Assembly: GCA_034359265.1 (NCBI GenBank)
Contig: CP136891.1
Location: forward strand, 7,268,501 to 7,332,500
Origin: Canna indica
Lineage: Eukaryota; Streptophyta; Magnoliopsida; Zingiberales; Cannaceae
DNA length: 64,000 nt
Direction: 5' to 3'
Shown: positions 33,754 to 47,402 of the stretch, in pieces
How the letters are laid out: the number at the start of each line of letters is the position of its first letter
How positions within the stretch are numbered: position 1 is the first letter of the stretch
The notes under the pieces: model-generated
Databases searched by the model: none
What the model was told of the DNA's origin: nothing
What the model saw: the letters and a program-made list of their open reading frames with translations, nothing else
Translations under genes and position numbers: made by a program

Positions 33754-34068
33754 ATGGCAGCTAACAAAATTTTTATAGCTTGTATGTTGTTGGTTCTCGT
33801 CGTGATGGCCTCAAGTCAGTAATTACATATTTGATGCTATATATATATTTAATTTATTTTTGACTAATTTATTTGATTATTTGAAATGTTCTATGTGTGT
33901 ATATTTTATTTAATTATTTAATTGCTTTTTATAGGTTTTATGCTATCCATGGCTGATGTCCAACTTCAATCGGTTCACTTCTGCGAAGGCGACGTACAAT
34001 GCAGTGGTGTTTGTGACCCAAGATGCGCCGGCAAGTGTATTGATAATACTTGTCAGTGTATTTGCTAA
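33754..34068 (+). CDS. secreted eight-cysteine defensin-like peptide, copy 4
   Basis: Exons 33754-33814 and 33935-34068 with a 120-bp intron encode 64 residues. A G-to-A change makes residue 6 isoleucine instead of valine within the signal sequence, a conservative change. The mature peptide equals copy 2. A T-to-A change in the intron (near 33921) puts a stop into the hydrophobic reading frame that is open through the intron in all other copies. Splicing signals are unaffected. Confidence 0.82.
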
Positions 34069-35238
34069 GATCCAAACGTTATTTTGAAAAACAATAAAGC
34101 ATAAGCGGGTGCAAGCAATAGGTTATCTTCGTCTTTGTTTCTCCTTCATGCTAGTATCATGTGTGACAATATATTTGGATGTACTTTTATGCAAAAGATT
34201 AATTATATGATATATTCTAAATTTTAGGGGCTTTCCCAATTATATCCCAATTTTTTATTTGCATTAATTGTATAATCAAACTTTTATTTTTCATCGATTA
34301 CATTCCGACATCAGTCAAGACTAAATTGTATTGCATGTTAGAGCGCTGACGTGGCGGTACTGACATATATCAACAAAAATAAAAAATTTGTTAATGACAC
34401 ATCATCAATTTGGTTAATTATATGATATATTCAAAACTTTGGAGATTTTTCCGGTTGTATTTGAACTTTTTATTTATACCAATTACATACCCAAATTTTT
34501 ATTTTCTATCAATTATATATCGACGTCAATCAATAGTTAATTTTACCATTAGAGCGTTGTTGTGTCGTTTTTAATATATATCAAAAAAAAATATTAATGC
34601 TACATCATCAATCTATATAGAAAGCAACATATCAAGTCCGCCTAAATTTTTTCCACTCAAATTTTTACGCACAAATTTATTTCTTTCATCTTCCACTTAT
34701 ACTCTTGAATTTTTTTAAAAAATCCTACCTCAATTTTCTCACCCATTTTTTTTCATATATATATATATATATTTATACCATTTTTTTTTCATATTTGATC
34801 TTTCACTTGTACTCTTACATTTTTAATTTTATTATTTATATTTACCCGTCTTAAATCCATAATCTCAATTTTTTTCACTCAAATTTTTCATATTTGATCT
34901 TCCACTTATAACCGTACTTTTTAAAAAATTTCTTATCTTTATCCCTCTTAAATTTATTTGTTTATCAATAATTATATACACAAATATCTACATGTTTAAA
35001 TAGTGTACTCTTTACCGACTATTTGCAGTTCTAGGAACCACACAATTTTTGTCCGAAATCACAAGAATATTAAATAGAAAGTGAATTTCTTATCCAATAA
35101 AAATTTATATATATATATATATACCGACTATTTGCAGTTCTAGACTTCTAAGGACCACACAATTTTTGTCCGAAATCACAGGAATATTAAATAGAAAGTG
35201 AATTTCTTATGCAATAAAAAATAATATATATGTATACA

Positions 35239-35462
35239 CACTACAAAAAAATAGGCTATCACCAACGGATTAAATCCGTTGGTAATACAAATACCAACGA
35301 ATTTTCATTGGTAAAATCCTTTGGTGATACTATACTAGGTATTACCAACGGATATTACAATTGTCTGTTGGTATTACTAACGGATAAAATATATTTGTTG
35401 GTAATTTTGTTGATAATACCAATAAAATTAATTTGTTGGTGAAAGTCTATTTTCTTGTAGTG
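35239..35462. mobile_element. short CACTA-type element, unit R4
   Basis: This 224-bp copy has one subterminal motif changed (aaatcctttggt instead of aaatccgttggt, about 35319) and another restored (aacggataaa, about 35379). Confidence 0.82.
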
Positions 35463-35482
35463 ATATATATATATATATATAT

Positions 35483-37712
35483 GCTATTAATTTGTTGAAT
35501 TTTGCTAAAGAAATCATCTGAGACCTCCCCCAGAATCTTAGGCGTCACCACTCTGATATATCTCCCCTAGATCCTAAGGATCTTCAGCCTAAGGAGAATT
35601 TTAACCAAGGTATAAACTTGGCTAGGTCCAATAACAATAGAAAAGAAACCCCTAAAAGTATCCTAAAATTTACTCATAAGGCAACTGGAAGTAAATCTCC
35701 TAACCCCTTGCAGCCTCACCCCCTTGGTTAAACTTCTATGGCAAATCCACTGTCAAGCACTTGATTAGGATTGTTTCTGACCATAACCCCTTTCTTCTTA
35801 GTCTCAATCCTGATATGAACATGAACAATAAACTGTTCAAATTCTAAAACTTCTGGGTTGACTATCCTGAGTCTAAAAACATTACTTATCAAGCTTGGAA
35901 TAAGCCAATTGATACCCTTAACCCTCAACCCAAGCTGCCTGTGCAACTCTCTGCCACCAAACATACCTTATCTAAATGGAATAAAGAGGACCTTGGGAAC
36001 CTTGAGGCTAATCTTAAGATAACCCAATGCCTTATCAACAACCTAGAAATTAAGGAGGCCATCAATGACCTTTCTCCCCATGAACAAGATAACCTCACTT
36101 CCCTCATTAATAAAGCCTCTGCTATCCAAAGGCAGATTAGTCTCAAATGGTGGGCTAAAGCCAAATTGAAGTGGTACCTTGATGGGGATAAGAACACTGC
36201 CTACTTTCATCGTAAGGTTCCAGGATGAAAATAAACCACATTTCCTCTATCACTTCTGAGTCTGGTAACACTATCTCTGGTGATAGTGAGATCCTGGTTG
36301 AATTCTCTAGGTTTTATCAGAATTTATGGAACCACTCCTCTAACCCCTTCACCATTTAGCTGTGGCCTTATTTTCCTTCTGTGTTTGATAATTTCAGCAA
36401 TTCCTTGACTGCCCCCTTCTCCAAAATTGTGATTTGGAATACCATTAATTCTATGGCTAATGACAAGAGCCCTGGTATTGATGGTTTCACCGTAGAGTTT
36501 TACAAAAACTATTGGGATATCATTTCTAATGACATGCTCAATTGTTTCAATCACTTCCACTCTACTAGCTTTATCCCTCTGGAATGAAATAAAGCCATCC
36601 TTACTTTCATTCATAAATGCCAAAACCCTAACAGAGTTAAGGACTTTAGACCTATTACCTTATGCAATCTGTCATACAGAATCCTCACTAAGCTCATTGC
36701 TAATAGACTAAAGGAGTGCCTCCCCAGCCTTATCTCTAAAGAGCAATCAGCTTTTATCAAGGGTCGTAGTATTCACGACAATATCTTAGTCACCCAAGGG
36801 ATGGCTCATACTATTTACAGCTCTAAGAGCAGACAACCTTATATCCTTATTAAGCTTGACCTAGTGAAGGCCTATGACTCTTTATCTTGAAATGCTATTT
36901 TCACTATCCTTGAGTTCTACTATTTTCCTCCTCTCTTTATTAGTTGGGTTAAGTCTTGCATCTCAACTGCTTCCTTTGCATGCATGATCAATGACAAAAT
37001 CTCTGGTTTCTTTTAGTCTTGTAGAGACATCAGACAGGGTGATTCATTGTCACCATTCCTTTATATCATTGTAGCTCAAACATTAACTTTACTAATCAAT
37101 CAAGCTGTTAATGATAACTTATTTTCCCCTCTTAAGCTGGATAATTCTCTTACCATTAGCCATCTAATATTTGAATTTAATTGTGATGCCTCTTATTTTC
37201 CTGACCTTTTAAAATTTAATTATGATGCCTCTTTTTTGAATTCCTAGGGTGGATTGGGATTTGTGTTACAAAATTCGGAAGGTGTATGTATTGCTACTGA
37301 AGGTTTATCCTGTTCCGGTGATAGTGCCCTCCATCTTGAAGTGATGGCTGTGAAATTTGCTCTTCAATTTGCGTCAAATAATTCGCTGCCTTCATTTTCT
37401 ATTGAATCCGATTCAAAGACTTTGGTGGATGTTATCAACAAAGAAGCGCTGATACCGTGGATTATTTCTAATATTATTGATGATATCTTTCATTTGATAT
37501 CTGGTTGTAATTACTCTCGTATATCTTTTTATTTTCGAGAGGCAAATGAAGCTGCCCATTGGGTAGCAAATTATGCTCGGGTTTCTGAGGACTGATGTGT
37601 CCGGTCCACAATTCGACCTCCTGAGTTGGATTCTCTTTTATCCTTAGACATTTGTGGTCGTGGTTATGCCCGACTTTAAATAAAAGTCTTTTATATTTTT
37701 GGTAAAAAAAAA
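35483..37712 (+). mobile_element. LINE remnant, unit R4
   Basis: This copy has the R2-type structure. Private changes include HRKVPG in place of HRMVPG (about 36214) and SNIIDD in place of SNIVDD in the RNase H part. It carries the derived gaacactgcc allele at about 36193. Confidence 0.86.
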
Positions 37713-39695
37713 CCACCCACTACACTCATTTATTTGCAATAACCTTTAACATTTAATCTCATGCATGCATCAAATTACATGATTTAATTCTTATGCATCA
37801 AATTATAAGCAGCAATTGCTCATCCACGTAGGGCCTAAGGCAATGGCCTTATTGGCCTACTGGATGAGCCGGCCCTAGTTATACTCGAAATCTCATATTT
37901 CTATTTTTTAAAAATAATTTTATGAACTTATTTAAATTATTTCAAAATTTTATTTAAGAAACTTGAATTTATTTGTAAAAATGAATTTTTGGCCAACTTT
38001 TTCATAAATTAAATTGTCTAAACCATGGTTTATATAGAGCATAAATCAAATTTTTTATTGAGTCACCAAATAGCAGCAGTCGTATATTGAGTCACCAAAT
38101 AGCAGTAGTTGTCGACATATATCTCGACCAAGGCTGCTAACAGTTGGCTCTCTGCTTGAAGTTCGTTTAGTTGACGCTGAGATTCTTCCGGTGAGGGATT
38201 GGCTGGTCTGGAGCATTGCTCCTCACTGTTACAGTGTCCCCAGGTAACAGGGATATGTCGCTGCTAGGGTGATGCCTGCGCGCGACGGTGTTCACCTATC
38301 TCCGGGTACCAACAATTGCGGGGCAAGTAAGATTACTGTGCCCCATGATGGGCGCCAAATGTTCTTCTATGAAATCGGAGAGATGCGATGCAATCCAGTT
38401 TGACCCCTGGTCAGGGGTAGCACCGACGACGCGATGAGAGGACTGCAAAAGATACCCTGATGCTCAAGTGAGGTTCTGATCGAGGTGCAGGTAATAGAAA
38501 TTAAACTGTAGGGTAATTTAGGTGTGTCATTTCTGTATATATTTCAGGATATATGGGAGAGGATTGATGATGATGCCGTCCAGTAATCTCGTAGGGATGT
38601 TGCTCAGAATGGGTCTGATTCCGGAGATGTCGGGCTCATAATGATGAATTCTGGTGATAAATGAGGACGTAAATGTCCTTGTATGGCCGGGTGGAGCCGC
38701 CGGGCTAAACATGGTTTGGTTTGAGTTGAGTCTGTTTCACTAGTGTGGTATTTTATGGGCCTGATCCGACATGGCCCAAAGGTACTAGTCCAGTCGAGTG
38801 TTTTGCCAAATTTTTCATATAGTGTAAGTTTGCAGTCATATCTTGCTTTCGCTAGGTCAACCTCCGATATATATATTCTGCCCTTTGCATTATTTTGAAT
38901 CCTTTCTAATTCTGTTTTCATCTCCGGATTCTTCCAATCTTCATTCCATCTGGCCTATGTGAATAAATTCGCCCAATTTAGCTCATATTCAATTTTGATT
39001 TTTATTCCATTCCACTCTTAATTGACCCAATTAAGAAACTTTCAATTTTGATACAACTGTTTAACTCGCACCAAATTAAATCAAATGCTACCTTAACATC
39101 TTTTGCAAACCGAATACATTAATAGAAAAAATTAAACAAATATTATCATTATTATTGGGCAATTAATTAATTTCCCATGTATCATTATGATTTGGGCTCC
39201 TTTTTTCATTAAATATTATTGACGGTATTTTTTTTAATTTAAGGAACTTAATCTCCATTGATTATGGTGCATTAAATGAAATAAATTAAATCATGCTAGT
39301 GCTAATTTGGAGTTTAATTCATTATATATATATATATAGACCCAATTAATTAAGAAATTCCTAATATTGATGTAAATATTACTCCAATATTTGAGTAAAT
39401 CCTAGAACAAATTAAATGCTACCTTAATGCAAATCCAACAAATTAATAGTAAAATTTAAGTATATATATTTTCCATATAATCTTATAATTTGTGCTTCTG
39501 TTTTCATTAAACACTGTAACTAACCGTATTTTTCAATAAGGAAGGATGGTTAGGATGCATTTAATTTAATGATTTAATTAAATAGTGAATATGTTCCATA
39601 TATGTAATAGACAATATGTATATATATACCACTGCTATATACTCAGTATTAACAATCTACAAAGAGTATAACATTCATCAAACAAGCAAACTAAG

Positions 39696-40010
39696 ATGGC
39701 AGCTAACAAAGTTTTTATAGCTTGTATGTTGTTGGTTCTCGTCGTGATGGCCTCAAGTCAGTAATTACATATTTGGTGCTATATATATATTTAATTTATT
39801 TTTGACTAATTTATTTGATTATTTGAAATGTTCTATGTGTGTATATTTTATTTAATTATTTATTTGCTTTTTATAGGTTTTATGCTATCCATGGCTGATG
39901 TCCAACTTCAATCGGTTCACTTCTGCGAAGGCGACGTACAATGCAGTGGTGTTTGTGACCCAAGATGCGCCGGCAAGTGTATTGATAATACTTGTCAGTG
40001 TATTTGCTAA
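39696..40010 (+). CDS. secreted eight-cysteine defensin-like peptide, copy 5
   Basis: Exons 39696-39756 and 39877-40010 with a 120-bp intron give the same protein as copy 2. The leader has acaaagagtataac (shared only with copy 6), and the upstream sequence has atttaatttaatg in place of atttaatgtaatg. Confidence 0.82.
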
Positions 40011-40694
40011 GATCCAAACGTTATTTTGAAAAACAATAAAGCATAAGCGGGTGCAAGCAATAGGTTATCTTCGTCTTCGTTTCTCCTTCATGCTAGTATC
40101 ATGTGTGACAATATATTTGGATGTACTTTTATGCAAAAGATTAATTATATGATATATTCTAAATTTTAGGGGTTTTCCCAATTATATCCCAATTTTTTAT
40201 TTGCATTAATTGTATAATCAAACTTTTATTTTTCATCGATTACATTCCGACATCAGTCAAGACTTAATTGTATTGCATGTTAGAGCGCTGACGTGGCGGT
40301 ACTGACATATATCAACAAAAATAAAAAATTTGTTAATGACACATCATCAATTTGGTTAATTATATGATATATTCAAAACTTTGGAGATTTTTCCAGTTGT
40401 ATTTGAACTTTTTATTTATACCAATTACATACCCAAATTTTTATTTTCTATCAATTATATATCGACGTCAATCAATAGTTAATTTTACCATTAGAGCGTT
40501 GTTGTGTCGTTTTTAATATATATCAAAAAAAAAATATTAATGCTACATCATCAATCTATATAGAAAGCAACATATCAAGTCCGCCTAAATTTTTTCCACT
40601 CAAATTTTTACGCACAAATTTATTTCTTTCACCTTCTACTTATACTCTTGAATTTTTTAAAAAAATCCTACCTCAATTTTCTCACCCATTTTTT

Positions 40695-40737
<43 letters not shown>

Positions 40738-41208
40738 CCATTTTTTTTTCATATTTGATCTTTCACTTGTACTCTTACATTTTTAATTTTATTATTTATA
40801 TTTACCCGTCTTAAATCCATAATCTCAATTTTTTTCACTCAAATTTTTCATATTTGATCTTCCATTTATAAGCATACTTTTTAAAAAATTTCTTATCTTT
40901 ATCCCTCTTAAATTTATTTGTTTATCAATAATTATATACACAAATATCTACATGTTTAAATAGTGTACTCTTTACCGACTATTTGCAGTTCTAGGAACCA
41001 CACAATTTTTGTCCGAAATCACAAGAATATTAAATAGAAAGTGAATTTCTTATCCAATAAAAATTTATATATATATAAATGTATATATATATACCGACTA
41101 TTTGCAGTTCTAGACTTCTAAGGACCACACAATTTTTGTCCGAAATCACAGCAATATTAATTAGAAAGTGAATTTCTTATGCAATAAAAAATAATATATA
41201 TGTATACA

Positions 41209-41429
41209 CACTACAAAAAAATAGGCTTTCACCAACGGATTAAATCCGTTGGTAATACAAATACCAACAAATTTTCATTGGTAAAATCCGTTGGTGATAC
41301 TATACTAGGTATTACCAACGGATATTACAATTGTCTGTTGGTATTACTAACGGATAAAATATATTTGTTAGTAATTTTGTTGATAATACTAATAAAATTA
41401 ATTTGTTGGTGAAAGTCTATTTTCTTGTA

Positions 41430-41432
<3 letters not shown>
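41209..41432. mobile_element. short CACTA-type element, unit R5
   Basis: This 224-bp copy is slightly more diverged (ggctttcacc, accaacaaat, tgttagtaat). The adjoining (AT)n tract spans 41433-41468. A tatataaatgtatata insertion lies just upstream near 41070. Confidence 0.82.
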
Positions 41433-41468
<36 letters not shown>

Positions 41469-41470
<2 letters not shown>

Positions 41471-43698
41471 TATTAATTTGTTGAATTTTGCTAAAGAAAT
41501 CATCTGAGACCTCCCCCAGAATCTTAGGCGTCACCACTCTGATATATCTCCCCTAGATCCTATGGATCTTCAGCCTAAGGAGAATTTTAACCAAGGTATA
41601 AACTTGGCTAGGTCCAATAACAATAGAAAAGAAACCCCTAAAAGTATCCTAAAATTTACTCATAAGGCAACTGGAAGTAAATCTCCTAACCCCTTGCAGC
41701 CTCACCCCCTTGGTTAAACTTCTATGGCAAATCCACTGTCAAGCACTTGATTAGGATTGCTTCTGACCATAACCCCTTTCTTCTTAGTCTCAATCCTGAT
41801 ATGAACATGAACAATAAACTGTTCAAATTCTAAAACTTCTGGGTTGACTATCCTGAGTCTAAAAACATTACTTATCAAGCTTGGAATAAGCCAATTGATA
41901 CCCTTAACCCTCAACCCAAGCTGCCTGTGCAACTCTCTGCCACCAAACATACCTTATCTAAATGGAATAAAGAGGACCTTGGGAACCTTGAGGCTAATCT
42001 TAAGATAACCCAATGCCTTATCAACAACCTAGAAATTAAGGAGGCCATCAATGACCTTTCTCCCCATGAACAAGATAACCTCACTTCCCTCATTAATAAA
42101 GCCTCTGCTATCCAAAGGCAGATTAGTCTCAAATGGTGGGCTAAAGCCAAATTGAAGTGGTACCTTGATGGGGATAAGAACACTGCCTACTTTCATCGTA
42201 TGGTTCCAGGATGAAAATAAACCACATTTCCTCTATCACTTCTGAGTCTGGTAACACTATCTCTGGTGATAGTGAGATCCTGGTTGAATTCTCTAGGTTT
42301 TATCAGAATTTATGGAACCACTCCTCTAACCCCTTCACCATTTAGATGTGGCCTTATTTTCCCTCTGTGTTTGATAATTTCAGCAATTCCTTGACTGCCC
42401 CCTTCTCCAAAATTGTGATTTGGAATACCATTAATTCTATGGCTAATGACAAGAGCCCTGGTATTGATTGTTTCACCGTAGAGTTTTACAAAAACTATTG
42501 GGATATCATTTCTAATGACATGCTCAATTGTTTCAATCACTTCCACTCTACTAGCTTTATCCCTCTGGAATGAAATAAAGCCATCCTTACTTTCATTCAT
42601 AAATGCCAAAACCCTAACAGAGTTAAGGACTTTAGACCTATTACCTTATGCAATCTGTCATACAGAATCCTCACTAAGCTCATTGCTAATAGACTAAAGG
42701 AGTGCCTCCCCAGCCTTATCTCTAAAGAGCAATCAGCTTTTATCAAGGGTCGTAGTATTCACGACAATATCTTAGTAACCCAAGGGATGGCTCATACTAT
42801 TTACAGCTCTAAGAGCAGACAACCTTATATCCTTATTAAGCTTGACCTAGTGAAGGCCTATGACTCTTTATCTTGAAATGCTATTTTCACTATCCTTGAG
42901 TTCTACTATTTTCCTCCTCTCTTTATTAGTTGGGTTAAGTCTTGCATCTCAACTGCTTCCTTTGCATGCATGATCAATGACAAAATCTCTTGTTTCTTTT
43001 AGTCTTGTAGAGAAATCAGACAGGGTGATTCATTGTCACCATTCCTTTATATCATTGTAGCTCAAACATTAACTTTACTAATCAATCAAGCTGTTAATGA
43101 TAACTTATTTTCCCCTATTAAGCTGGATAATTCTCTTATCATTAGCCATCTAATATTTGAATTTAATTGTGATGCCTCTTATTTTCCCGACCTTTTAAAA
43201 TTTAATTATGATGCCTCTTATTTGAATTCCTGGGGTGGATTGGGATTTGTGTTACGAAATTCGGAAGGTGTATGTATTGCTACTGAAGGTTTATCCTGTT
43301 CCGGTGATAGTGCCCTCCATCTTGAAGTGATGGCTGTGAAATTTGCTCTTCAATTTGCGTCAAATAATTCGCTGCCTTCATTTTCTATTGAATCCGATTC
43401 AAAGACTTTGGTGGATGTTATCAACAAAGAAGCGCTGATACCGTGGATTATTTCTAATATTGTTGATGATATCTTTCATTTGATATCTGGTTGTAATTAC
43501 TCTCGTATATCTTTTTATTTTCGAGAGGCAAATGAAGCTGCTCATTGGGTAGCAAATTATGCTCGGGTTTCTGAGGACTGATGTGTCCGGTCCACAATTC
43601 GACCTCCTGAGTTGGATTCTCTTTTATCCTTAGACATTTGTGGTCGTGGTTATGCCCGACTTTAAATAAAAGTCTTTTATATTTTTGGTAAAAAAAAA
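41469..43698 (+). mobile_element. LINE remnant, unit R5, with longest open RNase H frame
   Basis: The tag stop that precedes GGLGFVLRNSEG in other units is tgg here (about 43231). This leaves a 182-codon open frame at 43033-43581 joining a reverse-transcriptase piece (MSPFLYIIVAQTLTLLINQ) to the RNase H domain. It may be an ancestral codon or a chance reversion. There is no evidence that it is expressed. A private GIDCF replaces GIDGF at about 42469. Confidence 0.85.
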
Positions 43699-45683
43699 CC
43701 ACCCACTACACTCATTTATTTGCAATAACCTTTAACATTTAATCTCATGCATGCATCAAATTACATGATTTAATTCTTATGCATCAAATTATAAGCAGCA
43801 ATTGCTCATCCACGTAGGGCCTAAGGCAATGGCCTTATTGGCCTACTGGATGAGCCGGCCCTAGTTATACTCGAAATCTCATATTTCTATTTTTTAAAAA
43901 TAATTTTATGAACTTATTTAAATTATTTCAAAATTTTATTTAAGAAACTTGAATTTATTTGTAAAAATGAATTTTTGGCCAACTTTTTCATAAATTAAAT
44001 TGTCTAAACCTTGGTTTATATAGAGCATAAATCAAATTTTTTATTGAGTCACCAAATAGCAGCAGTCGTATATTGAGTCACCAAATAGCAGTAGTTGTCG
44101 ACATATATCTCGACCAAGGCTGCTAACAGTTGGCTCTCTGCTTGAAGTTCGTTTAGTTGACGCTGAGATTCTTCCGGTGAGGGATTGGCTGGTCTGGAGC
44201 GTTGCTCCTCACTGTTTCAGTGTCCCCAGGTAAGAGGGATATGTCGCTGCTAGGGTGATGCCTGCGCGCGGCGGTGTTCACCTATCTCCGGGTACCAACA
44301 ATTGCGGGGCAAGTAAGATTACTGTGCCCCATGATGGGCGCCAAATGTTCTTGTATGAAATCGGAGCGATGCGATGCAATCCAGTTTGACCCTGGTCAGG
44401 GGTAGCACCGACGACGCGATGAGAGGACTGCAAAAGATACCCTGATGCTCAAGTGAGGATCTGATCGAGGTGCAGGTAATAGAAATTAAACTGTAGGGTA
44501 ATTTAGGTGTGTCATTTCTGTATATATTTCAGGATATATGGGAGAGGATTGATGATGATGCCGTCCAGTAATCTCGTAGGGATGTTGCTCAGAATGGGTC
44601 TGATTCCGGAGATGTCGGGCTCATAATGATGAATTCTGGTGATAAATGAGGACGTAAATGTCCTTGTATGGCCGGGTGGAGCCGCCGGGCTAAACATGGT
44701 TTGGTTTGAGTTGAGTCTGTTTCACTAGTGTGGTATTTTATGGGCCTGATCCGACATGGCCCAAAGGTACTAGTCCAGTCGAGTGTTTTGCCAAATTTTT
44801 CATATAGTGTAAGTTTGCAGTCATATCTTGCTTTCGCTAGGTCAACCTCCGATATATATATTCTGCCCTTTGCATTATTTTGAATCCTTTCTAATTCTGT
44901 TTTCATCTCCGGATTCTTCCAATCTTCATTCCATCTGGCCTATGTGAATAAATTCGCCCAATTTAGCTCATATTCAATTTTGATTTTTATTCCATTCCAC
45001 TCTTAATTGACCCAATTAAGAAACTTTCAATTTTGATACAACTGTTTAACTCCGCACCAAATTAAATCAAATGCTACCTTAACATCTTTTGCAAACCGAA
45101 TACATTAATAGAAAAAATTAGACAAATATTATCATTATTATTGGGCAATTAATTAATTTCCCAAGTATCATTATGATTTGGGCTCCTTTTTTCATTAAAT
45201 ATTATTGACGGTATTTTTTTTTAATTTAAGAAACTTAATCTCCATTGATTATGGTGCATTAAATGAAATAAATTAAATCATGCTAGTGCTCAATTTGGAG
45301 TTTAATTCATTATATATATATATATAGACCCAATTAATTAAGAAATTCCTAATATTGATGTAAATATTACTCCAATATTTGAGTAAATCCTAGAACAAAT
45401 TAAATGCTACCTTAATGCAAATCCAACAAATTAATAGTAAAATTTAAGTATATATATTTTCCATATAATCTTATAATTTGTGCTTCTGTTTTCATTAAAC
45501 ACTGTAACTAACCGTATTTTTCAATAAGGAAGGATGGTTAGGATGCATTTAATTTAATGATTTAATTAAATAGTAAATATGTTCCATATATGTAATAGAC
45601 AATATGTATATATATACCACTGCTATATACTCAGTATTAACAATCTACAAAGAGTATAACATTCATCAAACAAGCAAACTAAG

Positions 45684-45998
45684 ATGGCAGCTAACAAAGT
45701 TTTTATAGCTTGTATGTTGTTGGTTCTCGTCGTGATGGCCTCAAGTCAGTAATTACATATTTGGTGCTATATATATATTTAATTTATTTTTGACTAATTT
45801 ATTTGATTATTTGAAATGTTCTATGTGTGTATATTTTATTTAATTATTTATTTGCTTTTTATAGGTTTTATGCTATCCATGGCTGATGTCCAATTTCAAT
45901 CGGTTCACTTCTGCGAAGGCGACGTACAATGCACTGGTGTTTGTGACCCAAGATGCGCCGGCAAGTGTATTGATAATACTTGTCAGTGTATTTGCTAA
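45684..45998 (+). CDS. secreted eight-cysteine defensin-like peptide, copy 6 (most divergent)
   Basis: Exons 45684-45744 and 45865-45998 with a 120-bp intron. This copy has two private amino-acid changes in the mature peptide: Leu31 to Phe (ttt) near the N-terminus, and Ser44 to Thr (act) between the second and third cysteines. All cysteines are kept. Copy 6 and copy 1 are the only full copies whose mature sequence differs from the majority form. Confidence 0.82.
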
Positions 45999-47158
45999 GA
46001 TCCAAACGTTATTTTGAAAAACAATAAAGCATAAGCGGGTGCAAGCAATAGGTTATCTTCGTCTTCGTTTCTCCTTCATGCTAGTATCATGTGTGACAAT
46101 ATATTTGGATGTACTTTTATGCAAAAGATTAATTATATGATATATTCTAAATTTTAGGGGCTTTCCCAATTATATCCCAATTTTTTATTTGCATTAATTG
46201 TATAATCAAACTTTTATTTTTCATCGATTACATTCCGACATCAGTCAAGACTTAATTGTATTGCATGTTAGAGCACTGACGTGGCGGTACTGACATATAT
46301 CAACAAAAATAAAAAATTTGTTAATGACACATCATCAATTTGGTTAATTATATGATATATTCAAAACTTTGGAGATTTTTCCAGTTGTATTTGAACTTTT
46401 TATTTATACCAATTACATACCCAAATTTTTATTTTCTATCAATTATATATCGACGTCAATCAATAGTTAATTTTACCATTAGAGCGTTGTTGTGTCGTTT
46501 TTAATATATATCAAAAAAAATATATTAATGCTACATCATCAATCTATATAGAAAGCAACATATCAAGTCCGCCTAAATTTTTTCCACTCAAATTTTTACG
46601 CACAAATTTATTTCTTTCATCTTCCACTTATACTCTTGAATTTTTTAAAAAAATCCTACCTCAATTTTCTCACCCATTTTTTTTCATATATATATATATA
46701 TTTATACCATTTTTTTTCATATTTGATCTTTCACTTGTACTCTTACATTTTTAATTTTATTATTTATATTTACCCGTCTTAAATCCATAATCTCAATTTT
46801 TTTCACTCAAATTTTTCATATTTGATCTTCCACTTATAACCATACTTTTTAAAAAATTTCTTATCTTTATCCCTCTTAAATTTATTTGTTTATCAATAAT
46901 TATATACACAGATATCTACATGTTTAAATAGTGTACTCTTTACCGACTATTTGCAGTTCTAGGAACCACACAATTTTTGTCCGAAATCACAAGAATATTA
47001 AATAGAAAGTGAATTTCTTATCCAATAAAAATTTATATATATACCGACTATTTGCAGTTCTAGACTTCTAAGGACCACACAATTTTTGTCCGAAATCACA
47101 GGAATATTAAATAGAAAGTGAATTTCTTATGCAATAAAAAATAATATATATGTATACA

Positions 47159-47382
47159 CACTACAAAAAAATAGGCTATCACCAACGGATTAAATCCGTT
47201 GGTAATACAAATACCAACGAATTTTCATTGGTAAAATCCGTTGGTGATACTATACTAGGTATTACCAACGGATATTACAATTGTCTGTTGGTATTACTAA
47301 CGGATAAAATATATTTGTTGGTAATTTTGTTGATAATACCAATAAAATTAATTTGTTGGAGAAAGTCTATTTTCTTGTAGTG
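47159..47382. mobile_element. short CACTA-type element, unit R6
   Basis: This 224-bp copy has the ttggagaaag variant near its 3' terminus, shared with R7 and R8. Confidence 0.82.
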
Positions 47383-47402
47383 ATATATATATATATATAT
47401 AT

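Larger units (their letters stand above)
31932..37877 (+). repeat. tandem unit R4
   Basis: This is a 5,946-bp unit. It is the first to carry the DGDKNT variant (gaacactgcc) in the LINE, shared with all later units. It also has cccagaac and aatccaaatcc variants upstream of the gene that recur in R7-R9 but not in R5 or R6. Confidence 0.92.
37878..43863 (+). repeat. tandem unit R5
   Basis: This is a 5,986-bp unit. It adds the ggattgcttctg variant (about 41759) shared with R6-R8. With R6 it shares agagtataac in the leader and a one-base deletion (aagaaattcctaat) upstream of the gene. Confidence 0.92.
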
